NCBI GenBank assembly: GCA_020248945.1
Contig: JADCGQ010000008.1
Span: forward strand, 90,135 to 154,134
Direction of reading: 5' to 3'
Length of the DNA stretch: 64,000 bases
Source: Rubrivivax sp.
GTDB lineage: Bacteria; Pseudomonadota; Gammaproteobacteria; Burkholderiales; Burkholderiaceae_C
The notes beneath the pieces are model-generated. The model saw only the letters and a program-made list of their open reading frames with translations. It searched no databases and was not told the origin of the DNA. This document shows, in pieces, positions 32,938 through 42,537 of this stretch (within the stretch, counting starts at the first letter, position 1; every line of letters starts with the position of its first letter). The translations under genes were made by a program, and so were the position numbers.

Positions 32938-33830
32938 GTGCCGTTCGCACGTTCGACACGGCGCTGCCCCACGGCGTGACGCTGGCCTGCCGCGCGGCCG
33001 GGCAGGCCCCCGTGCAGGCGCTGCTGCTGCATGGGTTTCCGGAGGCCGCCTTTGCCTGGGACGAGGTGCTCGAGCGGCTGGCCCCGCGCCATGCGGCGCT
33101 GGCGCCCAACCAGCGCGGCTACCCGGGCTCGACGGCGCCCGAAGGTGACGGCGCCTACCGCGCCCGCCACCTGGTGACGGACCTCGTGGCGCTGATCGAG
33201 CAACTCGGCGCGCCACTGCCGCTGCTGGTGGCGCACGACTGGGGCGGTGCCGTGGCCTGGAACCTCGCAGCCCAGCGGCCGGAGCTGATCCGCCGGCTGC
33301 TCATCATCAACTCGCCGCACCCGGCCACCTTCCTGCGCGAGCTGCGCGACGACGCCGAGCAGCAGGCCGCCAGCGCGTACATGAACTTCCTCGTGCGGCC
33401 CGATGCCGCGGCGCTGCTGGCCGAAGACGACTTCCGCCGGCTCTGGCCGTTTTTCGGCGGCGCCGCCTGGCTCGACGAGGCCACGCGCCAGCACTACCGC
33501 CAGGCCTGGCGCAACGGCGGCCGCGGGCTCGATCCGATGCTGGCCTGGTACCGTGACTCGCCGCTGCGCCCGGGCGCCGGCGAGAGCGACCCCCTCCACC
33601 GCATCGAGCTGCCCGACGACGCCGTGACGGTGACCGTGCCGACCACGGTGCTGTGGGGTGAGCAGGACGTGGCGCTGCGCCCGGGCCTGCTGCGTGGGCT
33701 GGAACGCTGGGTGCCGCAACTCGACGTCCGCCGCGTGGCCCAAGGCACGCACTGGCTGGTGCACGAGCAGCCGGCGCTGGTGGCCGCGACCATCGCCGAG
33801 CAGATCGACCTCGCCCTGGCCCGAGCCTAG
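32934..33830 (+). CDS. alpha/beta hydrolase, epoxide hydrolase-like
   Basis: This 298-residue hydrolase has HGFPEAAFAWDEVL near residue 33. The nucleophile elbow is AHDWGGAVAW near 98, where an aspartate takes the place of the usual serine, as in epoxide hydrolases and haloalkane dehalogenases. The histidine is in AQGTHWLVHEQP near 268. The substrate is unknown. It shares ATGA with engB, and its TAG stop overlaps the TAG stop of the convergent next gene in the palindrome CTAG. Confidence 0.9.
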   Translation: MSAVRTFDTALPHGVTLACRAAGQAPVQALLLHGFPEAAFAWDEVLERLAPRHAALAPNQRGYPGSTAPEGDGAYRARHLVTDLVALIEQLGAPLPLLVAHDWGGAVAWNLAAQRPELIRRLLIINSPHPATFLRELRDDAEQQAASAYMNFLVRPDAAALLAEDDFRRLWPFFGGAAWLDEATRQHYRQAWRNGGRGLDPMLAWYRDSPLRPGAGESDPLHRIELPDDAVTVTVPTTVLWGEQDVALRPGLLRGLERWVPQLDVRRVAQGTHWLVHEQPALVAATIAEQIDLALARA

Positions 33831-35503
33831 GCTGCGGTTTCGGCGGCCACGTCCTGCTGAACGCGTTGGGCGGCGCTGCCGACGATCGAGCGCACGCGCA
33901 GCGTCTTCACCAGCCCGTGGCTGTGCATCAGGGCCAGCGCGCGGCTGCGCACGGCCCAGGTCTCGTCGCTCGCACCGTCGCCGAAGAGCAGGTACTCGCC
34001 CTGCTCGCCACGCCACAGCAGCTGCGCCTGCAGCCAGCGGCCTTGCAGGAACATGCGTGCCCAGTCGCCGGTGTCCAGCGCAGCCAGCCAGGCTTCGGCG
34101 GCCGACACGCTTTGCGCGGGCGTCACGCCGGAGTCGATGAACTCGGCCGGCACGGTGTCGAGCTGGTGGGCATCGAGCGGCCCGTTCAGCGTGCTGGGCG
34201 CCGCGTCCCGGCGGCTGTCCTTCAGCTTGAGTTCGGACTTCTGCAGTGCGCCGACCTGCGACGCCAGCGTGGCCAGTCGGCGCTGCATCCGCTTGTCGAG
34301 GAAGCCTTGCAGATGGTCCCAGGCCCAGCGGTACAGGCCGGTGTGCTGCACCGCCTCGCTGGCCAGCTGGTCGATGGTGGCCTGCGCCGTGCGCAACAGG
34401 GCCAGGCGCTCCGGGTCGCCGCCATGCGGCGTCATCTCGGCAATGAACACCAGCTGGTTGATGTAGCGCCACAGCGGGTGGCGGTCGTGGTCGAGCAGGC
34501 TGCGGTCGCGGATGGCCAGGCGCATCGCCGGGCCGTGCAGGCGCGAGATCAACAGCGTCACGTCCTGCGGCACCCGGCGGTCGGCGATCATGGCCTCGAA
34601 CAGGCGGCTCACCAGCTCGATGGCCTGGCGGTCGGCGCGTTGCGTCGTGCCGCGGGCCACATCGGTCCAGCGCTCCAGCGGCATCGCGCCCGTGCGCGGA
34701 GCCGGTGGCGGCACGGCGACGAGGTGCGTGCCGTGCTGGGTGTCCAGCGGCGCCGGCATCGTCTCGCTGATGCGGTGCAGGTCGGGGCTGTAAGTCGACA
34801 GCACCGAACGGCCCCCGCGGCGCGAGCCCGAGGGCAGGATCAGCGTGCGGTAGGCCGCTGGCTCCACGCCTTGGCTTTCGAGCCGCGAGGTCGATGCCGC
34901 GTAGCCCGTGCGCAGCAGCTGCGCCAGCGGCATGGCGCACTCGCGCATGAAGGCGATCTGGTGCCCGCGCGAAAGCGGCAGGGCCTGCGCTGCGACCCAG
35001 GTGGCGCGCGCGTAGGTGGCCGGGCGGAAGGGGTTGTGGTCCTGCGCCATGTCGAGATCGCCGAACATCGCGGCCACGAAGGTCTGCAGCTCGCGCAGCT
35101 CGTACTCGGCGGTGCTCTTGATGCCCTCGATGGCATGCGACAGCTCCACCTCGACGGCCACTTCCTCTTCGTCGACGAGCGCCAGCACCTGCGGCCGCGC
35201 CGCCGTGGGGCCCGCATGCGCGCCAGTGTCGGGGCTGACCCGGCGCGTCAGCTCGGACTGCACCTGTTCGCGCAGGCTGTGCATGAAGTAGTCCACCAGG
35301 CGCGCGCGCTGGGCCTGGACCGAGTGCAGCATGTCGCCGACGGCGTTGCGCTGGCTGCCCTTGAGGCCGGCCAGCTGGCGGCCGGCGCCGCCAATCACGC
35401 CGTCGAGCACCTGGTCGAAGAGCATGGGCGCACGCAGCAGCTCGTCGTCGACGAACTGGCGGAACAGCGGCGAAAGCGGACGGGCGCTCATGGTTCGCTG
35501 CAT
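33827..35503 (-). CDS. DUF1631-like protein
   Basis: This is a 558-residue protein of unknown function that I assign tentatively to the DUF1631 family from its pattern. An N-terminal part (FRQFVDDELLRAPMLFDQVL) and a helical middle with FIAEMTPHGGDPERLALL are followed by a C-terminal module (FIDSGVTPAQSVSAAEAWLA, then GRWLQAQLLWRGEQGEYLLF). No signal peptide or membrane helix is evident, so it is probably cytoplasmic. In-frame ATGs at 35503 and 35491 compete as starts. It is convergent with the hydrolase gene and lies downstream of groEL on the same strand, beyond a strong terminator. Confidence 0.7.
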   Translation of the reverse strand: MQRTMSARPLSPLFRQFVDDELLRAPMLFDQVLDGVIGGAGRQLAGLKGSQRNAVGDMLHSVQAQRARLVDYFMHSLREQVQSELTRRVSPDTGAHAGPTAARPQVLALVDEEEVAVEVELSHAIEGIKSTAEYELRELQTFVAAMFGDLDMAQDHNPFRPATYARATWVAAQALPLSRGHQIAFMRECAMPLAQLLRTGYAASTSRLESQGVEPAAYRTLILPSGSRRGGRSVLSTYSPDLHRISETMPAPLDTQHGTHLVAVPPPAPRTGAMPLERWTDVARGTTQRADRQAIELVSRLFEAMIADRRVPQDVTLLISRLHGPAMRLAIRDRSLLDHDRHPLWRYINQLVFIAEMTPHGGDPERLALLRTAQATIDQLASEAVQHTGLYRWAWDHLQGFLDKRMQRRLATLASQVGALQKSELKLKDSRRDAAPSTLNGPLDAHQLDTVPAEFIDSGVTPAQSVSAAEAWLAALDTGDWARMFLQGRWLQAQLLWRGEQGEYLLFGDGASDETWAVRSRALALMHSHGLVKTLRVRSIVGSAAQRVQQDVAAETAA

Positions 35504-35591
35504 TGTGGGCAAGGCGTCGGCATCCCCATCGCCTGAACAACACCCGGAAAGTGCCCGATAAGCGGCCGGGGCAGGGCAAGCGGCGGCCATG

Positions 35592-35622
35592 AAAAAGGGC
35601 CCGCGCCTTTCGGCGCGAGCCC
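35592..35622 (-). terminator. rho-independent terminator of groESL
   Basis: On the minus strand an 11-bp stem (GGGCTCGCGCC with GGCGCGGGCCC, one G-T pair) closed by a GAAA tetraloop is followed by TTTTT. A second perfect inverted repeat (CATCGCGGC/GCCGCGATG, 35629-35648) lies between it and the groEL stop. Confidence 0.92.
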
Positions 35623-35657
35623 TGCAGCCATCGCGGCAAGCCGCGATGTGCCGGGTC

Positions 35658-37310
<1,653 letters not shown>

Positions 37311-37342
37311 TTATCTCTCCGTATGCAGTGGGGGGTGCTGGA

Positions 37343-37633
37343 TTACTTCTCGACGACGGCGAAGAGGTCTTCTTCGCGCATCACCAGCAGCTCATCGCCA
37401 TCGACCTTGACGGTCTGGCCGCTGTACTTGCCGAACAGCACGCGGTCGCCGACCTTGATGTTCAGGACGACGAAGTCGCCCTTGTCATTGCGCTTGCCGG
37501 GGCCGACGGCCAGGACTTCGCCCTGGTCGGGCTTTTCGGCAGCGTTGTCGGGGATCACGATGCCGGAGGCGGTCTTGGTTTCGTTCTCGAGACGCTTCAC
37601 GATCACGCGGTCGTGCAACGGGCGCAGCTTCAT
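37343..37633 (-). CDS. groES: co-chaperonin GroES
   Basis: This 96-residue lid protein of the chaperonin has [18 protein letters not shown] at the N-terminus, the mobile loop around [19 protein letters not shown], and [19 protein letters not shown] near the end. AAGGAGA precedes the ATG. It is the first gene of the groESL operon and is controlled by the CIRCE element upstream. Confidence 0.98.
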   Translation of the reverse strand: MKLRPLHDRVIVKRLENETKTASGIVIPDNAAEKPDQGEVLAVGPGKRNDKGDFVVLNIKVGDRVLFGKYSGQTVKVDGDELLVMREEDLFAVVEK

Positions 37634-37741
37634 AGGATCTCCTTGAGTCTTGGCAATGGACAGGCGCTGAGAAAGTCAGTGCCCGCTTACAAGAGGATGG
37701 CGGGTGCTGGAACCTGATCAGGCTCGCGGCGATTCCGCTCG

Positions 37742-37768
37742 TTAGCACTCGACTTCGGTGAGTGCTAG
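37742..37768. promoter_or_regulatory. CIRCE operator (HrcA binding site)
   Basis: TTAGCACTC, nine spacer bases and GAGTGCTAG form the classical CIRCE inverted repeat with only the last base deviating from GAGTGCTAA. It lies at the expected transcription start of groESL, as needed for HrcA repression. Confidence 0.95.
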
Positions 37769-37775
37769 CAATCAG

Positions 37776-37803
37776 ATTATAGGGTCGCCGGGTGTCAGTT
37801 CAA
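37776..37803 (-). promoter_or_regulatory. sigma-70 promoter of groESL
   Basis: On the minus strand, TTGAAC (37798-37803), a 16-bp spacer and a perfect TATAAT (37776-37781) lead directly into the CIRCE element. The leader before groES is about 135 nt. No clear sigma-32 promoter was seen. Confidence 0.85.
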
Positions 37804-37889
37804 GAGGCGCCGTGCAATGCCGGGCGCCGCAGCAGGGGCAGGCTCGCCCGGGTGGTCGGGCGCCGGCACCGGCGCTACCGTCGGCTCCC

Positions 37890-38765
37890 ATGCGCCGCGC
37901 CCTCCCTTCGCTCCCCCGCCGCCGAGCCCTGCTGGCGGCCGCCCTGGGCATCACGACCGGGCCGCGCGCGGCCTTGGCGCAGACCGCGCCGATGCCGATC
38001 TTCGACGCCCACCTGCACTACAGCCACGACGCCTGGGAACGCCTGCCGCCCGCGCAGGCGGTGGCGCTGCTGCGCGAGGCCGGCCTGAAGAAGGCGATGG
38101 TGTCGAGCAGCAGCGACGAGGGCACGCAGAAGCTGTTCGCCATCGCGCCCGAACTCGTCGTGCCGGTGCTGCGCCCCTACCGCAGCCGTGGCGAGATCGG
38201 CACCTGGGTGCACGACCGCTCCGTCGTCGGCCACATGGAAGAGCGGCTCGCCAAGTACCGTTACGTCGGCCTGGGCGAGTACCACGTGTTCGGCGCCGAC
38301 GCCGACCTGCCGGTGATGCGCCGCGTGGTGCAGCTGGCGCGCGAGCGCGGGCTGTTGCTGCACTCGCACTCCGACGCCGAGGCCATCGACCGGCAGTTCG
38401 CGCAGTGGCCCGAGGCGCGCATCCTGTGGGCGCACGCCGGCTTCGACGCGCCCGACAAGGTGGCGTTGATGCTGCGCCGCCACCGCCGCCTGTGGGTGGA
38501 CCTGGCTTTCCGCAGCGACCACGCCACCCGCAGCGCGGATGGCAGCACCGTCGACGCCGGCTGGCGCGCGCTGTTCACCGAGTTCCCCGAGCGCGTGCTG
38601 CTCGGCACCGACACCTTCACGCCCGAGCGCTGGTACTACGTGGGCGAGCACGCACGCTGGTCGCGCCAGTGGCTGGCCACGCTGCCGGCCGAGGTGGCCG
38701 AACGCATCGGCTGGAAAAATGGCGAGGCGCTGCTGGCGGCGCTGCCGTCGCCGGTGGCGCGATGA
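37890..38765 (+). CDS. exported TIM-barrel amidohydrolase-type metal hydrolase
   Basis: This 291-residue protein has a signal peptide (RRR followed by a hydrophobic stretch, ending ALAQTAP near residue 34). The mature domain belongs to the amidohydrolase-2 type: FDAHLHYS near residue 40 supplies the metal histidines, HSHSDAEAIDRQF near 157 and WAHAGFD near 180 further ligands, and GTDTFTPERW near 240 the catalytic aspartate. The substrate is unknown. It is translationally coupled to the next gene (ATGA), which is followed by a di-haem peroxidase, so it belongs to a periplasmic cassette. Confidence 0.85.
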   Translation: MRRALPSLPRRRALLAAALGITTGPRAALAQTAPMPIFDAHLHYSHDAWERLPPAQAVALLREAGLKKAMVSSSSDEGTQKLFAIAPELVVPVLRPYRSRGEIGTWVHDRSVVGHMEERLAKYRYVGLGEYHVFGADADLPVMRRVVQLARERGLLLHSHSDAEAIDRQFAQWPEARILWAHAGFDAPDKVALMLRRHRRLWVDLAFRSDHATRSADGSTVDAGWRALFTEFPERVLLGTDTFTPERWYYVGEHARWSRQWLATLPAEVAERIGWKNGEALLAALPSPVAR

Positions 38766-39184
38766 GTCGAAGGCGAGGCTGGCTCATTGTCGGGGCCGTG
38801 TGGTCCATCTGGCCCGTCGCCGCCGCGGCCCAGATGGCCCCGGCACCGGCTGCGGCCTGCCCGCCGCCCGAGGCGGGTGCCTCGGTCATCGAACAAGGCG
38901 GCGTCACCGCCTCCTGGGCCGCCGAGCCGGCGCTCGCGGTGTCCAAGCCCTTTGCCCTGCGCGTGGCGCTGTGCCCGGCCCGAGCCGAGCTCGTGCGCGT
39001 CGACGCCACCATGCCCGAACACCGCCACGGCATGAACTACCGCGCGCGCCTCTTGCCGGCGGGGGCCGGCCGCTGGCGGGTGGATGGCCTGGTCTGGCAC
39101 ATGCCCGGCCGCTGGGAACTGCTGCTGGTGGTGCGGCTCGACGGGCAGGAGCAGCGCCTCGTGCAGTCGGTGGTGCTGCGCTGA
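38762..39184 (+). CDS. secreted FixH/YtkA-like protein
   Basis: This 140-residue protein has a signal peptide (ending AAAAQM near residue 24). It has a single beta-sandwich-like domain with the FixH/YtkA pattern: MPEHRHGMNYRARL near residue 86 and WHMPGRWELLLVV near 113. The His/Met cluster suggests copper binding (inference). Several tryptophans (GRWRVDGLVW and GRWELL) are exposed candidates for oxidation by the adjacent di-haem enzyme. The true role is unknown. Confidence 0.75.
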   Translation: MSRRRGWLIVGAVWSIWPVAAAAQMAPAPAAACPPPEAGASVIEQGGVTASWAAEPALAVSKPFALRVALCPARAELVRVDATMPEHRHGMNYRARLLPAGAGRWRVDGLVWHMPGRWELLLVVRLDGQEQRLVQSVVLR

Positions 39185-39191
39185 GCGTGCC

Positions 39192-40418
39192 GTGAACGGC
39201 TGGCGACGCATCGGCGTGCTGGTGGGGCTGGCCGCCGCAGCGCTGGCCCCCGCGCAGGCCGCTCCGGCGCTGCTCGACTTCACCGCTGACGAGCGCGAGC
39301 GCATCCTCTCGCACGGCCCCTGGCCGCCGCCGCCGGTGCGCGACCCGGCCAACGCGCTCGAAGGCCGTGCCGAGGCCATCGCCTTCGGCCGCCGGCTGTT
39401 CCATGACCGGCGGCTCTCGGCCGATGGTCGCATGGCCTGCGCCAGCTGCCACGTGCCGGCGCGCGGCTTCAGCGATGGCCGGCCCACCGCATCGGCCCGC
39501 CAAGGCGAAGGCCCGCGCAACACGCCCACCGTCTGGGACGTCGCCCAGCAGCGCTGGTTCGGCTGGGGCGGCGCCACCGACTCGCTCTGGGCCGCTTCGA
39601 TGGTGCCGATGCTGGCCACCGGCGAGATGGCGCAGACCGTGCCGGCGCTGGCGCAGCGCGTGCGCGCCGCGCCCGAACTGGCCGCCGGCTGGAGACGCGT
39701 CCACGCCTTGAGCGCCACCCAGCAATTGCCTGCTGACGACGAGAAGGTGGTCGTCGGCCTGGCCAAGGCCTTGGCGGCCTGGCAGGCCACGCTCAGCTCG
39801 CCGCGCACGCCCTTCGACCAGTTCCGCGATGCCCTGGCGCGCGGCGACGAACGCGCCGCCGCCTACCCGCTGGCCGCCCAGCGCGGCTTGCGTCTGTTCA
39901 TCGGCGAGGCGCGCTGCAGCGTCTGCCACAGCGGGCCGCGCTTTTCGAACGGCGAGTTCGGTGACGTTGGCGTGCCGTTTTTCGTGCCGCCGTCCAAGGG
40001 CGGGGGTGTGGACAGCGGCCGCCATGCCGGCTTGCGCGCGCTGCAGCAAAGCCGGCTCACGCGCCTGGGCCCGCACCATGACGGCGGCGCCGCCGACGAC
40101 CCGCGCGCCTTGCTGACGCAACAGCTGACGATGGAGCCGCGCCACTTCGGCGAATTCCGCGTGCCCGGCCTGCGCCAGCTGGCGCACACCGCCCCCTACT
40201 GGCACGACGGCAGCGCCGCCGCGCTGGGTGACGTGGTGCGCCACTACAGCCTGCTCAACGAGGACCGGCTGCACGCCGACGGCGAACGCATCCTGCGGCG
40301 GCTGAACCTGACGCCACGCCAGGCGGCCGATCTCGAGGCTTTCCTGCGCTCGCTCAGCACGCCAGCGGCGCCGGCGGCTCAGCGCGCGATGGCCTCGCCC
40401 TCGACCCACACACGCTGA
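39192..40418 (+). CDS. di-haem cytochrome c peroxidase / MauG-like protein
   Basis: This 408-residue periplasmic protein has a signal peptide (ending PAQAAP near residue 24) and two haem motifs, CASCH at residues 83-87 and CSVCH at 242-246. Family marks are RNTPTVWDVAQQRWFGWGG near 115, ATGEMAQTVPAL, and LRQLAHTAPYWHDGSAAALG near 330. Such proteins are either hydrogen peroxide reductases or MauG/MbnH-type enzymes that modify a partner protein; the genomic pairing favours the second idea slightly. The GTG start at 39192 lies 7 bp past the FixH-like gene. The 3' end overlaps the convergent nagA by 40 bp. Confidence 0.88.
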   Translation: MNGWRRIGVLVGLAAAALAPAQAAPALLDFTADERERILSHGPWPPPPVRDPANALEGRAEAIAFGRRLFHDRRLSADGRMACASCHVPARGFSDGRPTASARQGEGPRNTPTVWDVAQQRWFGWGGATDSLWAASMVPMLATGEMAQTVPALAQRVRAAPELAAGWRRVHALSATQQLPADDEKVVVGLAKALAAWQATLSSPRTPFDQFRDALARGDERAAAYPLAAQRGLRLFIGEARCSVCHSGPRFSNGEFGDVGVPFFVPPSKGGGVDSGRHAGLRALQQSRLTRLGPHHDGGAADDPRALLTQQLTMEPRHFGEFRVPGLRQLAHTAPYWHDGSAAALGDVVRHYSLLNEDRLHADGERILRRLNLTPRQAADLEAFLRSLSTPAAPAAQRAMASPSTHTR

Positions 40419-41491
40419 AGCGCGCCGCTGGCGCCGTCGACCTGTACGACATCGCCCCAGGCGCCGGGCGCCAGCACGCCGCGGTCGGCCAGGCCCAGGT
40501 GCTGCGCCGCCAGTGTGCTGGTGCGCAGCGAGGCCTCGGCCAGCGGCAGGCCCAGCTGCAGCAGGTTGGCCAGCGCACGGTCCATCGTCAGCGCGCTGCC
40601 GGCCAGCGTGCCGTCGGCCAGGCGCACGGCGCCCAGGCACTTGTGGACGGTGTGGCGGCCGAGCTTGTAGTCGCCGTCGGGCATGCCGGCGGCCGCGGTG
40701 GCGTCGGTCACGCAGTACAGGCCCGGAATGCAGCGCAGCGCCACGCGGATGGCACCCTCGTGCACGTGCAGCAGGTCGGGGATCAGCTCGGCGCGCTCGG
40801 CGTGAGCCAGCGCCGCGCCGGCCAGGCCGGGCTCGCGGTGGTGCAGCCCGCTCATGGCGTTGAACAGGTGCGTGAAGCCGCTGGCGCCGGCCGCCAGCGC
40901 GGCCACGCCGTCTCCATAGCGGGCCGCGGAATGGCCCAGCTGCACGATGAAGCCCTCGCGGCGCAGCGCCACGATCAGCGCCAGGTGGCCGGGCAGTTCG
41001 GGGGCGATCGTCACCAGCCGGATCGGCGCCAGTGCATGCAGCGCCAGCACCTCGGCCTGCGTGGCAGTGACGGCGAAGTCGGGCTGCGCACCCAGGCGCT
41101 CGCGGTTGAGGTAGGGGCCCTCGAGGTGCACGCCCAGCACGCGCGCGCCGCCGGTCGGCCGCGTGGCGATGTGCGGCGCGATGGCACGCAGCGCGGTCTC
41201 GATCTCGTCGCGCGGCGCTGTCATCGTGGTGGCCAGCAGCGCCGTGCTGCCGTGGCGCGCATGGGTGCGCGCCAGCGTGGCCACGGCCTCGCCGCCTTCC
41301 ATGGTGTCGGCCCCACCGCCGCCGTGCACGTGCAGGTCGACGAAGCCGGGCAGCAGGCAGGGCGCCTGGCGCGCCTGTTCTTCGGTGAGCGGCGCGCCGT
41401 CGACGGCCGCGATGCGCCCGTCGGCGCCCAGGTGCACCGGCCCGCTGCGCCAGCCCGCGGGCGTGAGCAAGGCGCCGGCCAGCGTGTTCAC
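40379..41491 (-). CDS. nagA: N-acetylglucosamine-6-phosphate deacetylase
   Basis: This 370-residue cytoplasmic amidohydrolase removes acetate from GlcNAc-6-phosphate during amino-sugar or murein recycling. Motifs: PGFVDLHVHGGGGAD near residue 47, GVHLEGPYLNRERLGA near 118, QLGHSAARY near 180, FTHLFNAMSGLHHREPG near 200 and VTDATAAAG near 255 with the catalytic aspartate. The GTG start overlaps the yacG stop (GTGA). No nagB, nagE or nagK is nearby, which is unusual for this gene. It is the last gene of the pilB-to-nagA run. Confidence 0.92.
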   Translation of the reverse strand: MNTLAGALLTPAGWRSGPVHLGADGRIAAVDGAPLTEEQARQAPCLLPGFVDLHVHGGGGADTMEGGEAVATLARTHARHGSTALLATTMTAPRDEIETALRAIAPHIATRPTGGARVLGVHLEGPYLNRERLGAQPDFAVTATQAEVLALHALAPIRLVTIAPELPGHLALIVALRREGFIVQLGHSAARYGDGVAALAAGASGFTHLFNAMSGLHHREPGLAGAALAHAERAELIPDLLHVHEGAIRVALRCIPGLYCVTDATAAAGMPDGDYKLGRHTVHKCLGAVRLADGTLAGSALTMDRALANLLQLGLPLAEASLRTSTLAAQHLGLADRGVLAPGAWGDVVQVDGASGALQRVWVEGEAIAR

Positions 41492-41697
41492 GGCGTTTCC
41501 GGCGGCAGCGTGCCGTCGGGCGGCGCTTCGGCCGGCAGGCGGAAGCGCTCCGAGGCCCAGTCGCCCAGGTCGCCGTTGCGGCAGCGCTCGCAGCAGAACG
41601 GCCGCCAGGGGTTGGACGGGCCGTAGACGGCCTGTCCGCGGCAATGCGGGCAGCTCACGCGCCGCTCGCCAGCGGCCTTGGCGGCCGGCACGCTCAT
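41488..41697 (-). CDS. yacG: DNA gyrase inhibitor YacG, zinc-ribbon protein
   Basis: This 69-residue protein has the YacG zinc finger: CPHC near residue 16, then WRPFCCERCR near 32, followed by DLGDWASERFRLP. In E. coli YacG binds the GyrB C-terminus and blocks DNA binding. The usual FCSERC is FCCERC here. The ATG at 41697 overlaps the zapD stop by 4 bp; a longer in-frame start at 41724 would run into zapD. Confidence 0.92.
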   Translation of the reverse strand: MSVPAAKAAGERRVSCPHCRGQAVYGPSNPWRPFCCERCRNGDLGDWASERFRLPAEAPPDGTLPPETP

Positions 41698-42506
41698 GCG
41701 CACAGGCTCAGCTCGAAGCGGCAATCGGTGCCCGCGCCGCGCAGCCGGCCTTCGGCGTCGGGCTTCATGAAGCGGATCGACACCATCAGCCGGTGGCCGG
41801 TGATCTCGGGCACCAGGCCGTCGGCGGCGTCGACGCGCACACGCAGCAGCTGGTACACCTTGGGGCCGCTGGCCGCCGCGGCGCCCGCCGGCTGCAGGCC
41901 CTGCTGGTATTGCCCGCCGGGGGCCACCATGCGCTGCGGTGTGCCGCTGTCGCGCAGCAGGCCGAGCAGCACCTGCAGCGCCTGCGCCAGCGGTGCCAGC
42001 GTGGCGATCCAGCCCTGCAGGTCTTCGCGGCGGCGCTCGGCGGGGTGCTGCTGCCAGGCATAGTAGGCCGGCAGGTCGAACGCGCAGGTGCCGCCCGGGA
42101 TGCTGATGCGGCTGCGGATGCTCATCAGCCAGTCGTTCGTGGCCAGCGACTGCCCGGCCTTGCCCTGCAAGGCGTTGAGCCCCGCGAAGGCCTGCTCGAT
42201 GCGGCCGGTGATGGCGTCGAGCGCACGTTCGTCGACACCGGGCAGGCCGCGGTAGGCCTGCAGCTGCGTGCGGTGGCGCTCGAGTTCCTTGAGCAGATCG
42301 CTCTTCAGGTCGGCGCGCGAGGCGACGTCCATGACCTCGAAGATGGTGGCCAGCGCGAAGTGGTGGTCGACCGGCGCGTCACGCGAGGCCAGCACGCCGA
42401 GGCGGTCGAACAAGTGCTCGAGCCGCAGCATCGTGCGGATGCCCTCGTTGAACGGGTACTCGTACAGGACCCAGGTGCGTTCCCGGGCAATCTCGTGTGG
42501 CGCCAC
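41694..42506 (-). CDS. zapD: cell division protein ZapD
   Basis: This 270-residue cytoplasmic protein crosslinks FtsZ filaments at the division ring. It has the family start (VLYEYPFNEGIRTMLRLEHL, residues about 13-32), an alpha-helical domain, and a beta-rich C-terminal half with QQHPAERRREDLQGWIATL near 155. The GTG start at 42506 directly precedes the conserved region. It sits in the usual coaE-zapD-yacG order. Confidence 0.94.
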   Translation of the reverse strand: MAPHEIARERTWVLYEYPFNEGIRTMLRLEHLFDRLGVLASRDAPVDHHFALATIFEVMDVASRADLKSDLLKELERHRTQLQAYRGLPGVDERALDAITGRIEQAFAGLNALQGKAGQSLATNDWLMSIRSRISIPGGTCAFDLPAYYAWQQHPAERRREDLQGWIATLAPLAQALQVLLGLLRDSGTPQRMVAPGGQYQQGLQPAGAAAASGPKVYQLLRVRVDAADGLVPEITGHRLMVSIRFMKPDAEGRLRGAGTDCRFELSLCA

Positions 42507-42537
42507 GCCGGCATTGTTTCACACGGGATCGGCTGCT

